From assembly GCA_023627715.1 (NCBI GenBank), contig JAMAHW010000004.1, positions 310,001 through 374,000 of the forward strand: DNA of 64,000 nt. The letters run 5' to 3'. How positions within the stretch are numbered: the first letter of the stretch is position 1; each line of letters starts with the position of its first letter. Below, one piece after another: positions 23,658 to 33,472 of the stretch. The translations under genes and the position numbers were made by a program. The notes under the pieces were generated by a model, which did no database searches, was not told the origin of the DNA, and worked only from the letters and a program-made list of their open reading frames with translations. This DNA is from Periconia sp. R9002. Lineage: Eukaryota; Ascomycota; Dothideomycetes; Pleosporales; Periconiaceae.

Positions 23658-24497
23658 AATGGCTACTCGCTGTCAATCAGGTCTGCAGAATCCAGGGGCG
23701 TGGCACGGTAGGTGGTGACGGGTTGGGTAGATAGTGTACCAAGCGATATAGCCAAATCAGATGCGGCTGGCAAAGGTCGCAAGCCCCTAATTTGAAGAAC
23801 TCGTTAGTTCTCCCGACCTGTCACCCCTTTGTAGATTTTTAAAGTTCAGCGCGAGGCGCGCACGAGGGTGTCGAAATATCCCGCACACACAAAACACTAT
23901 AAAGGACCTGTAGTATAGTAATAAAAGAAATCTATTTTCTTTAATAGTAAAATTAGTAAAAGAATACTAATAATATTTTATAGAAATACTCTCCTTATAT
24001 CCTACTTACTATTAGGAGATCTATAATTTTAGGGGGAAGAGACTGTCGAAGAGTTACACGTAGAGGTAAGTGTTGTAAGTGCGGGCTATGTCCACACCCC
24101 GCATGTCGTTCTGAAAATTTCTGCGACAATTCTACTCACCGACATCATGGGGTAAGATTAGAATAAAAATTCGGAGTGAAAAACTTTCCTGGAATGACTG
24201 ATTTCTGCGGAAACGGGAATACATGCAGAATCGGAGAGAAGAACTGTTTTATTTACCAAAGGATTGGTTTGCTAAGGTGGTGTTCTTTAAAGACCAAAGT
24301 TTGTCGGAATGGGAGTACCCCTGCATGGAATGTTTTCTGAAGTCCTTGTTCTTTTCAGGAAAACCCCATCAAGCCTATTACACAATTGACTCTTTATACA
24401 CAGTATAGGCGGATAATTGAGTGTGGAGAACGATTTGACATTAGACTACTACATAGAGATACTTCAGTGTCCTCCTATCTAGGATTTTGCTCTTGCG
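23658..24497. repeat. AT-rich patch, probable decayed repeat
   Basis: From about 23895 to 24035 the sequence is extremely rich in A and T with TAGTA/ACTA-type words, very unlike the surrounding DNA. It borders the decayed gene that follows on the minus strand. No terminal inverted repeats or transposase frame could be found by eye. The pattern is what repeat-induced point mutation (RIP) leaves in ascomycete repeats, but a single copy cannot prove RIP. Confidence 0.45.
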
Positions 24498-26060
24498 CTA
24501 TTTCAAATAACCCAGTCCCCTTCTATCCTTCGCCTGGCTTTTGCGATCATTCAATTTACCGACTGTGTCCCAAAAATCTCGAGAACGGCTATCCGCACCT
24601 TCAGCAGATAGTGCTGCCAACGCCAACAGATGCGAATTGTGTTTGACAACAGCCTCACCGTCATCGCCGGTCTGGAGTTCCGTAGTATCAAGCCCTTCAG
24701 TTACCCACGCAGCTAATGTGAACACTACAAAGATGTCTACATCAACTCCCATAAATACTTCACCAAAAGCTCTTCGGTTGCACCCAAAAGCATCCATCCC
24801 AAAGAGAATAAGCGACTGTCGCAGTCCATGAGAGCTCGGGACGATCAACGACGTGATGGCGGAGGTGAAGATGGTCTCGTCAGAATTTTTCACAGACCTA
24901 TAGGGTAGAGTATTACCCATAAGCTGTTCCGCCTGGTAGTTGATATTGGCACAGGATCCACATTTCAAACTTTGGTTTGCTATGGTTTCGCCATTCTGAA
25001 ATAAACTGATGAAGCGACAGTACTTTTCAGGGGATGATCCCCAGATTTGGAAGACTTGATTTGGATCATTGGTGCCGTACTTATACGCCTTCCAATCGTT
25101 AACCATGGATGGCTGACGAACAAATGAATGAGGGTAAACTGTTCCGACCTTTCCGTGTGGTCGCACAATTATAGATTCGGAAATTAGAGGCCTAAAAACT
25201 TCTATGGGCGGGGGCGGTGAGTTTGTGCTGAAGGTGTCGAATATGCAATGCCTTGCAGAATTTGTGTCGTTGCGAGATCGATTCCAGTCAACTTAACAAT
25301 ATCAAGAGGGAGGCTTTCCTTAGACGGCATATCATCGAGGACTTGAGTGAAGCGGGCATAGGATCGCGCCTTAAGAGGAAACTTAGCGATAGGTATGTCC
25401 GTGCAGATAACATTAATAGTGACCTGTAGTTGTAAAGCGTCTAGAAATCCGTAGAAATGCGCTTTATAGTGCTAGTTAGCACTCCCTATTATCAAAAATG
25501 TTTTCTCGGGATGTAAGGGGCATCTCCGTTGGTCCTAGTCTCGATAGCCACAACAATCTTTTATGTAAGCTATAACGACCCTTTGCATTTCTAACTCAAT
25601 TAATAGATCTTTTAAGCTAAAAGAATTGTTGCAGGATACACAATTCATTTAGAACTCGATGTTATTATTTCCTAGATTCTATCCAAAGAAAAACATATAG
25701 TGCTCGAACTGGATTTCGGGGGAATACATCTGAGCTGTTTTCCATGCCGATTCAAACTGTGTGGCAATGATCTGATTACTCGGTGAAAGACGCGGGAATG
25801 TCGTAGCGCTTGCGGGAGTCGGGGTAGTTTGCAAACCTCGTTCAGTCTGGCTTTGTTGTGTTTCGGACGTAGATCTTCATGGACAGATGCGCTCTGTTCA
25901 GGTGACGAGTGACCATCTTCATGGGCAGGTGCGTTCTGTCCAAGTGGGTGTTGTTTTTTCTCGAGTTGATGCTTTGCTCGGAGAAAGGCTGCGGGAGGGG
26001 CGATTCGGCAAACAGGCAGCGACTGGCAAAGGGGGTTTAGGGCCCGTTGTGATGAGGGTT
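24498..26060 (-). pseudogene. Decayed gene with several in-frame stops, unknown family
   Basis: Reading the minus strand from about 26060, three blocks of natural protein composition follow each other. Block 1 (about 26060-25860) is Gln/His/Glu-rich. Block 2 is a single frame from about 25870 to 25202 interrupted by stops at 25679-25681, 25649-25651, 25535-25537 and 25472-25474, yet with convincing composition on both sides of each. Block 3 is a frame open from about 25297 down to 24498 in another phase (last ~222 codons after 25166; contains YKYGTNDPNQVFQIWGSSPE). The four interrupting stops are all TAG or TAA, as C-to-T mutation of CAG, CAA or TGG codons would give. I do not recognise the protein. 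Some joins could be introns, but no set of splice sites removes the stops. Confidence 0.5.
25873..25946. repeat. Diverged 42-bp direct repeat, two copies
   Basis: Copies at 25873-25904 and 25915-25946 (32 matching-length bases, 42-bp period) differ at five sites, all transitions. On the minus strand they encode a 14-residue repeat ending HED in both copies, inside the decayed gene. Confidence 0.6.
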
Positions 26061-26499
26061 GGTGTGGACCAGTGCGGTTAGACTAGCGTTTCAATAGAAA
26101 GGTGGAGGTGGTGCCTGGGCCCCGTTTGGAAAAGCTTGTTTCTCTGCTTTTCTTCTTCGTATTAAACTGAACTGTACACGTTCCCACAACGTGCTGCCGT
26201 TTGACTCTTCCCGTTGCACCGTTTTTATTTCTCTCGACTCGAACTGCATCTGTGCTACACAGCACTTCCCCCCCGCATTACTGTGTAACTTGCGCAATTC
26301 TCGTTATATTATGGCACAGCATGAAAATCAGCAACACGACGGACAGACAGGGGAGGGGCGTCGCTTATGTATGCATCGAGGCAAAATCACGCTAGCCTTG
26401 GAGTCGAGCAATTTCCGACCATGAATCTCGGCCCTTCTGTATGGCTGCGCCTTGATTGAGGGTTTATCGCAGGACAAGGGTTTCATGCTTGCTGATCCA

Positions 26500-26727
26500 T
26501 CCGTTCTTTAAACCCTTCCCCCCCAGCGCATCCCCAAACACAAAAAGTCCGCTTCAACTCGTGCAGAAAAACCCGCTCACTTTCCTTCTTCTGCCTTCCC
26601 TACCTACTCTCCTACTTTCCTTTTGCTTTTCCGTTTCGCACACGCTTTTTTATTCGAGTCCGCCCGCACCCGCACACCAGCGTAATCACCTCATTTGACT
26701 ACACATCACTCCAACACCTCGGCCATC
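26500..26727 (+). promoter_or_regulatory. Pyrimidine-rich leader of the membrane-protein gene
   Basis: The stretch just upstream of the ATG at 26728 is dominated by C and T on the coding strand (strongest at about 26580-26660). This is typical of the transcription-start and leader region of well-expressed ascomycete genes. The transcription start itself cannot be placed. Confidence 0.4.
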
Positions 26728-27453
26728 ATGCTACCCACACACTCTTTTTCTCTCGGCCTCCTCGGCCTCCTCGCCTCGCCCGCAATGGCCGCCCCCATCG
26801 ACACCCTCTCCAGCATCCAGTGCCACTGCCTGACCTTCTACACGTATTCACCACCCGCGACCTGCACGCTGCCGCACTCGCAAAACCTCTCGTGGAATGC
26901 AGCACAGTCGTTCGCGTCCGCGAATAAGCTCGACATCACCTTCGCAAGCCAGACGGCGGTTTCCAGAGTGCTCGAGGTGGAGCGCCCCGTCCCTACCAGC
27001 GTTCTCATGAGTCTGTATGGTGGTTTGGTGAGAGGGAGTGGAAGGAGCGAGGTGGGCAGCCGTGTGGTCTGTGGAAGCTGGGACGAAGTTACCAAGAAGT
27101 ACGTGAGCGAGGCACCGGAAATCGAGGCTCCACGTTCAAGAATTGCCAAAGGCCACTTGAAACACAGCAAGTGCGATGGATTGCTCAGTGAAGTCGTGGG
27201 CATGCTCGTGCTATTCTTGGTCCTGTACGCCGTCGGAGAATATGTTTGGGCGAGGTAAGGCTTCATTTCTTCTACCATGGCCGTGTCCTTTATACTGACC
27301 TTTTCTAGGATTTTCCCTACCCAAGGCTCCATCCAACTCGACGGTGAAGAGAAGGATCTCCATGCTTTCGCAGAGTCCGGCTCCGTCGGCACCCCTGAAA
27401 TCGATGAGAAGCGACCAACTTGCGAGCCGGCAGCGCACACCACCGCCTCATGA
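26728..27453 (+). CDS. Hypothetical type I membrane protein with signal peptide
   Basis: Exons 26728-27254 and 27309-27453 join in phase 2 (54-nt intron, GTAAGG donor, CTAG acceptor) to give 223 aa. ATG 26728 is the first in frame and gives a signal peptide (MLPTHSFSLGLLGLLASPAMA). The luminal part (about 25-150) has Cys residues in IQCHCLTFYTYSPPATC and VVCGSWDEV, likely disulfide-bonded. A membrane helix (VVGMLVLFLVLYAVGEYVW) lies near residues 158-177. A ~47-residue acidic tail encoded by exon 2 (GSIQLDGEEKDLHAFAESG) is probably cytosolic. No domain is recognised. It may be a fungal-specific secretory-pathway or surface protein. Confidence 0.8.
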
Positions 27454-28155
27454 ACCTATCGAGGCAATTTTTCACACTTTCCTGCGAACTAGGACCAAAT
27501 TCTTTTTGAGAGGCCGCACAAACCTCGAACGCACACCAAATAATACATCACCGCCACGACCACCCAGCTTGAGATGAACACTGGAGGCTGATGGTTACAT
27601 GACTAATTATTACTACGCTTCGCAGCTGTAATGTATAGTATATACGGCTGGTGTATATATCACGTTGGACGTACACGCCCCCAGCAAACACCCAGGTGCC
27701 CAAGTGGAGAAGGGGGAGGGAAAATCCTTGTGAATAAGGTAGAAGAGCCGAGTGGCTGGCGTTGCAAATGAGAGAGAGGGGGGGCTCGCGTGTGCCGTCT
27801 TGCATGCCCGGAAGAACCTCTCCGTTCCCGAGCATGAACCAATCATAGTAGAGATGAGGGACACAATCACAGCATGAAGAAACGCCGAGAAAAGGGCTGC
27901 ATTCTTATCGCTTTTCTGCGCGACAATAGTCACTTTCCATTCATCCCAGTGTCCCATTTTTGAACCACCTTTGTTCATTGGTTATAGCGTGACCCGAAAC
28001 TTTCCCAAATTCCCTCCGTCCACTCCCCCCATTTGACTCCGAAAACCCAACTCCATGCATGCATATGCAATATAAAAGTACGAGAAACCAGGGCTAACGG
28101 GTATATTCCAATTCGCGCGGTAGATGATCGGTACACAAGCTTTCCCCTCGCCCGC
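27454..28155. other. Intergenic between convergent genes
   Basis: The 3' ends of the membrane-protein gene and the GT90 gene face each other. Nothing else is supported. Confidence 0.4.
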
Positions 28156-29760
28156 TTATTCGGCACTATTGGGATACTCCATCTGCTTGTCTGATTCGTA
28201 CAAGCTAGTTGGGTCTTCGTCAGCACTGATATGACGACTCACGGGGAATCGTATGATGGAGTGAACGACTCACACAAACGTCTCGAACCGCACCCCCCTC
28301 TTTTTGGTTCTTCGGATTGCGTCCCCGACCTCGACCCCGCTGTACAGCAAGGGCTCGAAAGTGACACCCCTGTATGCCTTGATGAGCGCCCGCCAGTAAC
28401 ACGCCTCGGCGGCAGCCGTCAGATACCTGTCTCGAAACGTCATGATGCTGTTGTCTGCGATGCGCTTCGCCCTTTCCGGGTGCTTGAGCAAATCCTCCAT
28501 TGTAGAAGAGAGATCGGAAAAGTCGCGCTCGACTTCGACAAAATTTTGCTGGGTGCCTGAGGATATCAGCAGGTAGTGGTAGTGCTGGATCCACTGGAGC
28601 TTGTGGGAGACAATGACGGAGCGGCACAGCTGCCGGTATTTGAGGGCGCCTGAATAAGAACGTCCTGGGAGTTGGAGTTAGCATGGAGCTTGTGAAGTAG
28701 GAGCGAAAGCTGACCTTCAACATGGGCAATAAACTTGTACTGGCACTGATCGACAGGACCTTTGAATTGTTGCTTGAAGTTAGAAGCTTTCCACTTCAAC
28801 TGTCCAACATCACTCCAAGGTTTCCCCTTGCTAGCATCCAGGAGTGCTCTACGCAACTTCGGCGCCATGGTCACCTTGCCGCGCCACACGAGCTTGTCCA
28901 GCTTCTGGTCCCACGGCTCGGCGCTTTCGCGCTGTGAGGCTTCTGCGGCAACTTCATCCAGCGCGCCGATCTGCGGCATGTCCCAGCTCCACCAGCCGAA
29001 GTCGGGCATGAGCCACAGGTCTCGATCTTGGGCGCGGCGCGCGAGGACCCATATTGGCTTCTCAGGTTCGGCCGGAAGGTCTTCGACGCTCAGGATGAAT
29101 TCAATATTGGGTATTGAGGAGCGGTCCTTTGAGGAAACGAGAGCACGGTGGAGGGCGGCGAGGGCGGCGAGCGCTTTTTGCCGGTTGACATTGTCGACCA
29201 AGAATGTATGCAAGATGTAGAGCTACGAGTGGCGTGAGTGTTAGTTTTGATGATGGTACAACATTCAAAAAGGACATGCTGTATGTTAGCCTACATACTT
29301 GGCCATTGAAGATCAGAACCCGCACCATTCCTTTGGTCAACTTGAAGCTGGACAGCTGCTGCTCAGTGATTTTTCCCTTCTGCTTCCTAAATGTTTTCGC
29401 TAGTTGTATATCCTCAAAGAGGCCCGGGAATGCGGATTGGCACTGGTCCTCGTCCAACCCGTAATTATTGCCATCACGACGGTGGTCAAAGACCCAGACC
29501 TCGTCCTCCTCGGATGTTGTGTTTGCCAGTATAACCGGGTGTGACGCACAGTCTAAGCAAGTACCACATTGGAAAGTGGTGCTGGATTCGCAGAGGCAGC
29601 GGCCGGCGGGAAGGACTTCCTTGACTAGGGGCGGAAGCAAAGGGTTTTCGGTTCGAGTGCCATACAGAATAGAGCAGACTAGGATGAAGAACAAAGTGAC
29701 AGAGGTTATGAAGAGAAAGGCCAGACAATCAGACCCGCCGCAGCGACGCCTGAATATCAT
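28156..29760 (-). CDS. Glycosyltransferase family 90 (CAP10/LPS-modifying type) membrane protein
   Basis: Exons 29299-29760, 28715-29222, 28274-28664 and 28156-28225 give 476 aa. A signal anchor (CLAFLFITSVTLFFILVCSILY) near residues 12-33 makes it a type II Golgi-style protein. Family 90 (PF05686) features follow: MPDFGWWSWDMP, KLDKLVWRGKVTMAPKLRRAL, KFIAHVEGRSYSGALKYRQ and SHKLQWIQHYHYLL. CAP10 in Cryptococcus is a xylosyltransferase-like member; the sugar used here is not predictable. A Cys-rich luminal stretch (CLCESSTTFQCGTCLDC) follows the anchor. The last exon is inferred: reading through instead stops at 28270 (454 aa), but a good GTGAGT donor at 28273 and an AG at 28226 add 22 natural residues. 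Confidence 0.88.
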
Positions 29761-31123
29761 GTTGTTAGCGAAGAGAAGGCCCTGACAGATAGCAAAGCAT
29801 TAGACTCTGAAACGAAGAGAAGTTTGGGTAACACCAAACAAACGCCCCGTGGCCAGCCAGGAATCTTGAGCCGTGCCGAGGTGTTTGTTTGTGTAATCAA
29901 CAGAGATCAAACTGAGATTGGAAGGCGCAGGATCAACATTTGGACAGACTGGTGGAACTATGTCCCAGCAGCACCGAAAAAGGAAAGTGTGCCAATCTGA
30001 AGTGAAGTTGTTCTCTCTAGACTGGTTGCTTGACGATGATGAATCCGGCGATGGAATGACCAGGGGGATAGATGCGAAACCCTGTGGCGATCATCGCCGG
30101 GCCGTCGTTAGCGCCAGTTTGTATTGGTGGGGCGAACGAACAGAGAAACATCAAACAAACATGATTCATCCCTGTCTTGTTTGTCCGATCACGATAACAA
30201 ATCCCCGAAATTGCGCAATGCCACCAAACGACTTTGTTTGCCTGCATGCTTAGCCATGATGCCATCCATTTGCGAGAATCTCTTGCATTTGTTCTGCGTC
30301 GTCTTCAACTCAATATACGAGAAGGTTTCTCTACCAAGTACAGTTCACAATGTCCTCGTGCTAGCATAGGGAAAGTACCATCATGTATACGGTAGGCAAG
30401 TCAGCGAATTTCACCGTTACGCCTCAACTGCGCCGGGTGACGATGAGGGGGAAAGATTCAGGTAAAGGGAAGTACGGCTGTCCGCTCGATAGACGAAACA
30501 GAATCAGCATGTGGAACTTCCATCTCACCGTGAAAAGAATTGGTCCAGTGTTGTCAATTTGATAGTCATGTTGATTTAGGCTACGAAAGAAACGTACATA
30601 TGTAGATTCGCTCAACCACACACACCCGCATGCTCGTAGCCCTCACAAACTCTACCCTAGGTTCGCTAAATTCAAGACTCCTCCGGCACTCAACCTCGTT
30701 TTTTTGCAACGGGGAGGCCTCCAGTATAATGTCGTAAATGCAAATGGTATCCGCCCCTTGCCCTCGTGAATATATGGTAATGGAACGTTGAGCCAGTCGC
30801 CAAGTGATCACACGCAATGAGAACATGTTGAAAAAAAGGGAAACCTCGTCAAGAGTCATGTACTAAAGAAAAGCTATAGACAGAAGTATGTGGTGTAGAA
30901 GCATATAATTGAAAGACAAAAAATAATAGGGCGGCTAAAACCTCGAAGCCTCCCCGAGAAGTGAAGGCAAATATGTAAAGGTAAAGAAGATATCCGTCGG
31001 ACAAGCTCGTTGTAGAGCAATACTCGACGTCTGTGAGACCAACGACCAACATGGCCCTCACTTTAGAAGGCCATGTAAAAGGTGCCGGCTCAGAGAGCCA
31101 GCGGCGCTGATCAGCACTTAAAT
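29761..31123. other. Intergenic, nothing supported
   Basis: Between two minus-strand genes this holds the GT90 promoter and the 3' flank of the DUF2457 gene. Short frames here lack coding composition. Confidence 0.4.
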
Positions 31124-33472
31124 TTAGACTGACAAGACATGCATGTCTTTTTGGTCAGGTGTAGAAGGAGCATGGAAGGCGAACCCAGTGGCTTTGCCCT
31201 TATGCGCAGCAAGGCCCAGACCGACCTCGCGCATACGCTCGTAGCCTTTACCAGGTGGTGGTCTCTTCTCTTTCGTGTTCTTGCAATGTTTTTTCTTGTA
31301 CAGCTGCTCTTTGCGGCGTTGGCGTTTCTTTTCAAGTCCAACTTTGATGTCAATGGCACGACGAACGGGGAACTCATTTGGCGTGTCCTCATCGTCTTCA
31401 AATTCGAAGGCAGGAGGATTGGTAGTCACTGGCGTCCGCGGAAGGGATGCCGAGATGGTAGGCGTAGGACGCCCTGCAAGACCGGTCCATTGGATAGATG
31501 GACGAGGGCGCTTGGGTGACAAGGCAATCGATGACCCGCGACGAGTTGGAGGTGGTGACCGAAGACGGATAGGAGCGGGTGGAGAGCGAGTGGGTCGAGG
31601 GGATTGTCCCAACAGCTTGCGGGGAGGTGGAGATCTGTGCACGTTGCGCTTGGCAGGAGGCGGTGGTGATCGAAGCCGCCTTGGAGACTGTCCCGGGGAG
31701 CGTTTAGCCGTGACCCCACTCTTGTTACGACGTCCGCGAACATCTCCATCGAAATGATCCATCTGGCCATGCATCAAGAGATGCTGGTCACTCTCGGAAG
31801 CAAGGTTTTCCTGCTCGTCGATTTCATCTTCCTCATCCATTTCAGGGTCCGATGTTGGGAAGGTGGGATCAACATCCTGCGGTGTTACTTTGTGCTTGGC
31901 AGCACGTCGGCGTTCCAGGACTGACATATAGGCGTCTTCGAGAGGGCGATCTTCGTCGAGCGTTCCGCACACGAAGTCGGTGCTGTCAGGTAGCTCAGGT
32001 GTAGGAATGCGAATATTCACTGGTCTCGACTTTCTCCTCTTGATCGTCTTCTCAGGCTTATACTGATGACGTACACTCTCCAGAGATCCGATGGAAGACT
32101 CGGAAACACTCCTGCGAGTGGCGGGACGGATGATGTCGAGGTGTTCGAAAGATGTTGCGGCAGTCGAATGTCCTGGAGCCCACCAGTTGTAGTCTGATCC
32201 ACCGTCACTCTCGTCGTCCGAGCCGGCGAAGCCCTCTTCATCATCCGTTTGGAAACCTTCGTCAGATGAGATGTCTTCTACTGCGTCACTATCCTCATCT
32301 CCATCTAGGTCGTCATCATCCTCGTCAAGCTCCATCTCGTCATCATCCGCATCGTCTAGATCCTCCTCATCGTCCAAAGCCTCTTCTTCGGCCTCTTCGC
32401 CCAATTGACGAAGGTTATTTTCGATCCTGAGCGTGTCCTTGATCGTCAATGGGCGACGGTGGCAAGTTGACTCCAACGTCCATTCTTCGACTTCCTCCTC
32501 GGAGCTGGCAAATTCGTGGAAGCGAAATGCTTCACTCCGGGCAAGATCCGAGTTTCCACTGAGACGACAAGTGTCGAGCGGGGCGGACGGTTTCCGCGAA
32601 GCCTCGGGGGAAGGGTTTCGGACTGTGGAATCAGAGTCGCGGTGAGCCTTTGGTGCTTTCGGAGATGCTCGTGATCTTCGTGGGAACGGAGCAGGGCTTG
32701 CCGCACGTCGAGGCTTATTTTCCTTGGAAGGAGCATCCGTAGAGACTTTGGAAGGACAAGCGAATTTGATGGTGCATATACGCTTCGGCGGTTCGCCTGC
32801 TTGTTGCGTAGGCACCTTTGGCTGCTCTGGACCAGGCTTCTTCTCGCTCTTGGGTCCGCATGCGAATGAGATACATCGCTTGCGACCCAACGTTGATTCA
32901 ACGTTGCCCTCCCCAGTTGTTGTGTCCCTGGCTAACTTTTGTGTGGGATTTGTGCCTTCATCATCGTGATGCACAATGGAGACGGGTCCACCTGATGGTT
33001 TGCTGTAGTTGAAGGCCGGTGCGAGTCTGTGGAAAGATGATGGAGGAAGAGGCGGGCTCGGTGTATTGGTGCGTGTGGCTGGACTTGTTAATCCGCCATC
33101 GCTCGTGAGCTCGGCCGTCGACGTACTATGGTTGCTGCAAGTAGATGCACATGACCGTTCACGGTTTGTATCTTCGCTACGAGTAGGTTCGTCTGTAGGC
33201 GAGGCGCTGTTTGAGTGCAGGGCGCTGGTGAGAAGCGAAAGCTTCTGTTCCAAGTGCGGGCTTGCTTTGGAGAAGGAAGCTTTGAAGGACTGGTGAAGTT
33301 TCAAGGCCGTAGGGCGTGGGGTGCGTTCCAGTTCGGGTGGTTCGTCGGCTTCTTCGGCCAAGAGGTCCTCTTCTAGAGGCATGGCGTCTGTCGCCGCGGT
33401 TGGGGTGGTGAACATTGTGCGGTGTATCGGCATACCCTGGGTGCCTGTAGCTTTGCGCTCCATTTGCGCCAT
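31124..33472 (-). CDS. DUF2457-like acidic nuclear-type protein
   Basis: A single exon of 782 codons from ATG 33472; the frame extends to an ATG at 33580, but the 33472 start sits directly after a pyrimidine-rich leader. Ser/Pro/Thr-rich disordered sequence makes up most of it. Short conserved blocks are RPTALKLHQSFKASFSK, KRCISFACG and CTIKFACP. A very acidic Asp/Glu run lies at about 32250-32400, and repeated SPPPxxR/RSPPP motifs follow (31530-31700). A basic Lys/Arg-rich segment (EKKRQRRKEQLYKKKHCK) near the C-terminus is a likely nuclear signal. The conserved blocks and acidic run match what I recall of the fungal DUF2457 family (PF10446). Function is unknown. Confidence 0.82.
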   Translation of the reverse strand: MAQMERKATGTQGMPIHRTMFTTPTAATDAMPLEEDLLAEEADEPPELERTPRPTALKLHQSFKASFSKASPHLEQKLSLLTSALHSNSASPTDEPTRSEDTNRERSCASTCSNHSTSTAELTSDGGLTSPATRTNTPSPPLPPSSFHRLAPAFNYSKPSGGPVSIVHHDDEGTNPTQKLARDTTTGEGNVESTLGRKRCISFACGPKSEKKPGPEQPKVPTQQAGEPPKRICTIKFACPSKVSTDAPSKENKPRRAASPAPFPRRSRASPKAPKAHRDSDSTVRNPSPEASRKPSAPLDTCRLSGNSDLARSEAFRFHEFASSEEEVEEWTLESTCHRRPLTIKDTLRIENNLRQLGEEAEEEALDDEEDLDDADDDEMELDEDDDDLDGDEDSDAVEDISSDEGFQTDDEEGFAGSDDESDGGSDYNWWAPGHSTAATSFEHLDIIRPATRRSVSESSIGSLESVRHQYKPEKTIKRRKSRPVNIRIPTPELPDSTDFVCGTLDEDRPLEDAYMSVLERRRAAKHKVTPQDVDPTFPTSDPEMDEEDEIDEQENLASESDQHLLMHGQMDHFDGDVRGRRNKSGVTAKRSPGQSPRRLRSPPPPAKRNVHRSPPPRKLLGQSPRPTRSPPAPIRLRSPPPTRRGSSIALSPKRPRPSIQWTGLAGRPTPTISASLPRTPVTTNPPAFEFEDDEDTPNEFPVRRAIDIKVGLEKKRQRRKEQLYKKKHCKNTKEKRPPPGKGYERMREVGLGLAAHKGKATGFAFHAPSTPDQKDMHVLSV

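Noticed and set aside
24541..24831. 96-codon plus-strand frame
   Set aside because: It is antisense to the decayed minus-strand frame, which has the better composition.
31500..33300. Several plus-strand frames of 65-160 codons
   Set aside because: All are antisense to the single-exon DUF2457-like gene and reflect its Ser/Pro/Asp-rich codon pattern.
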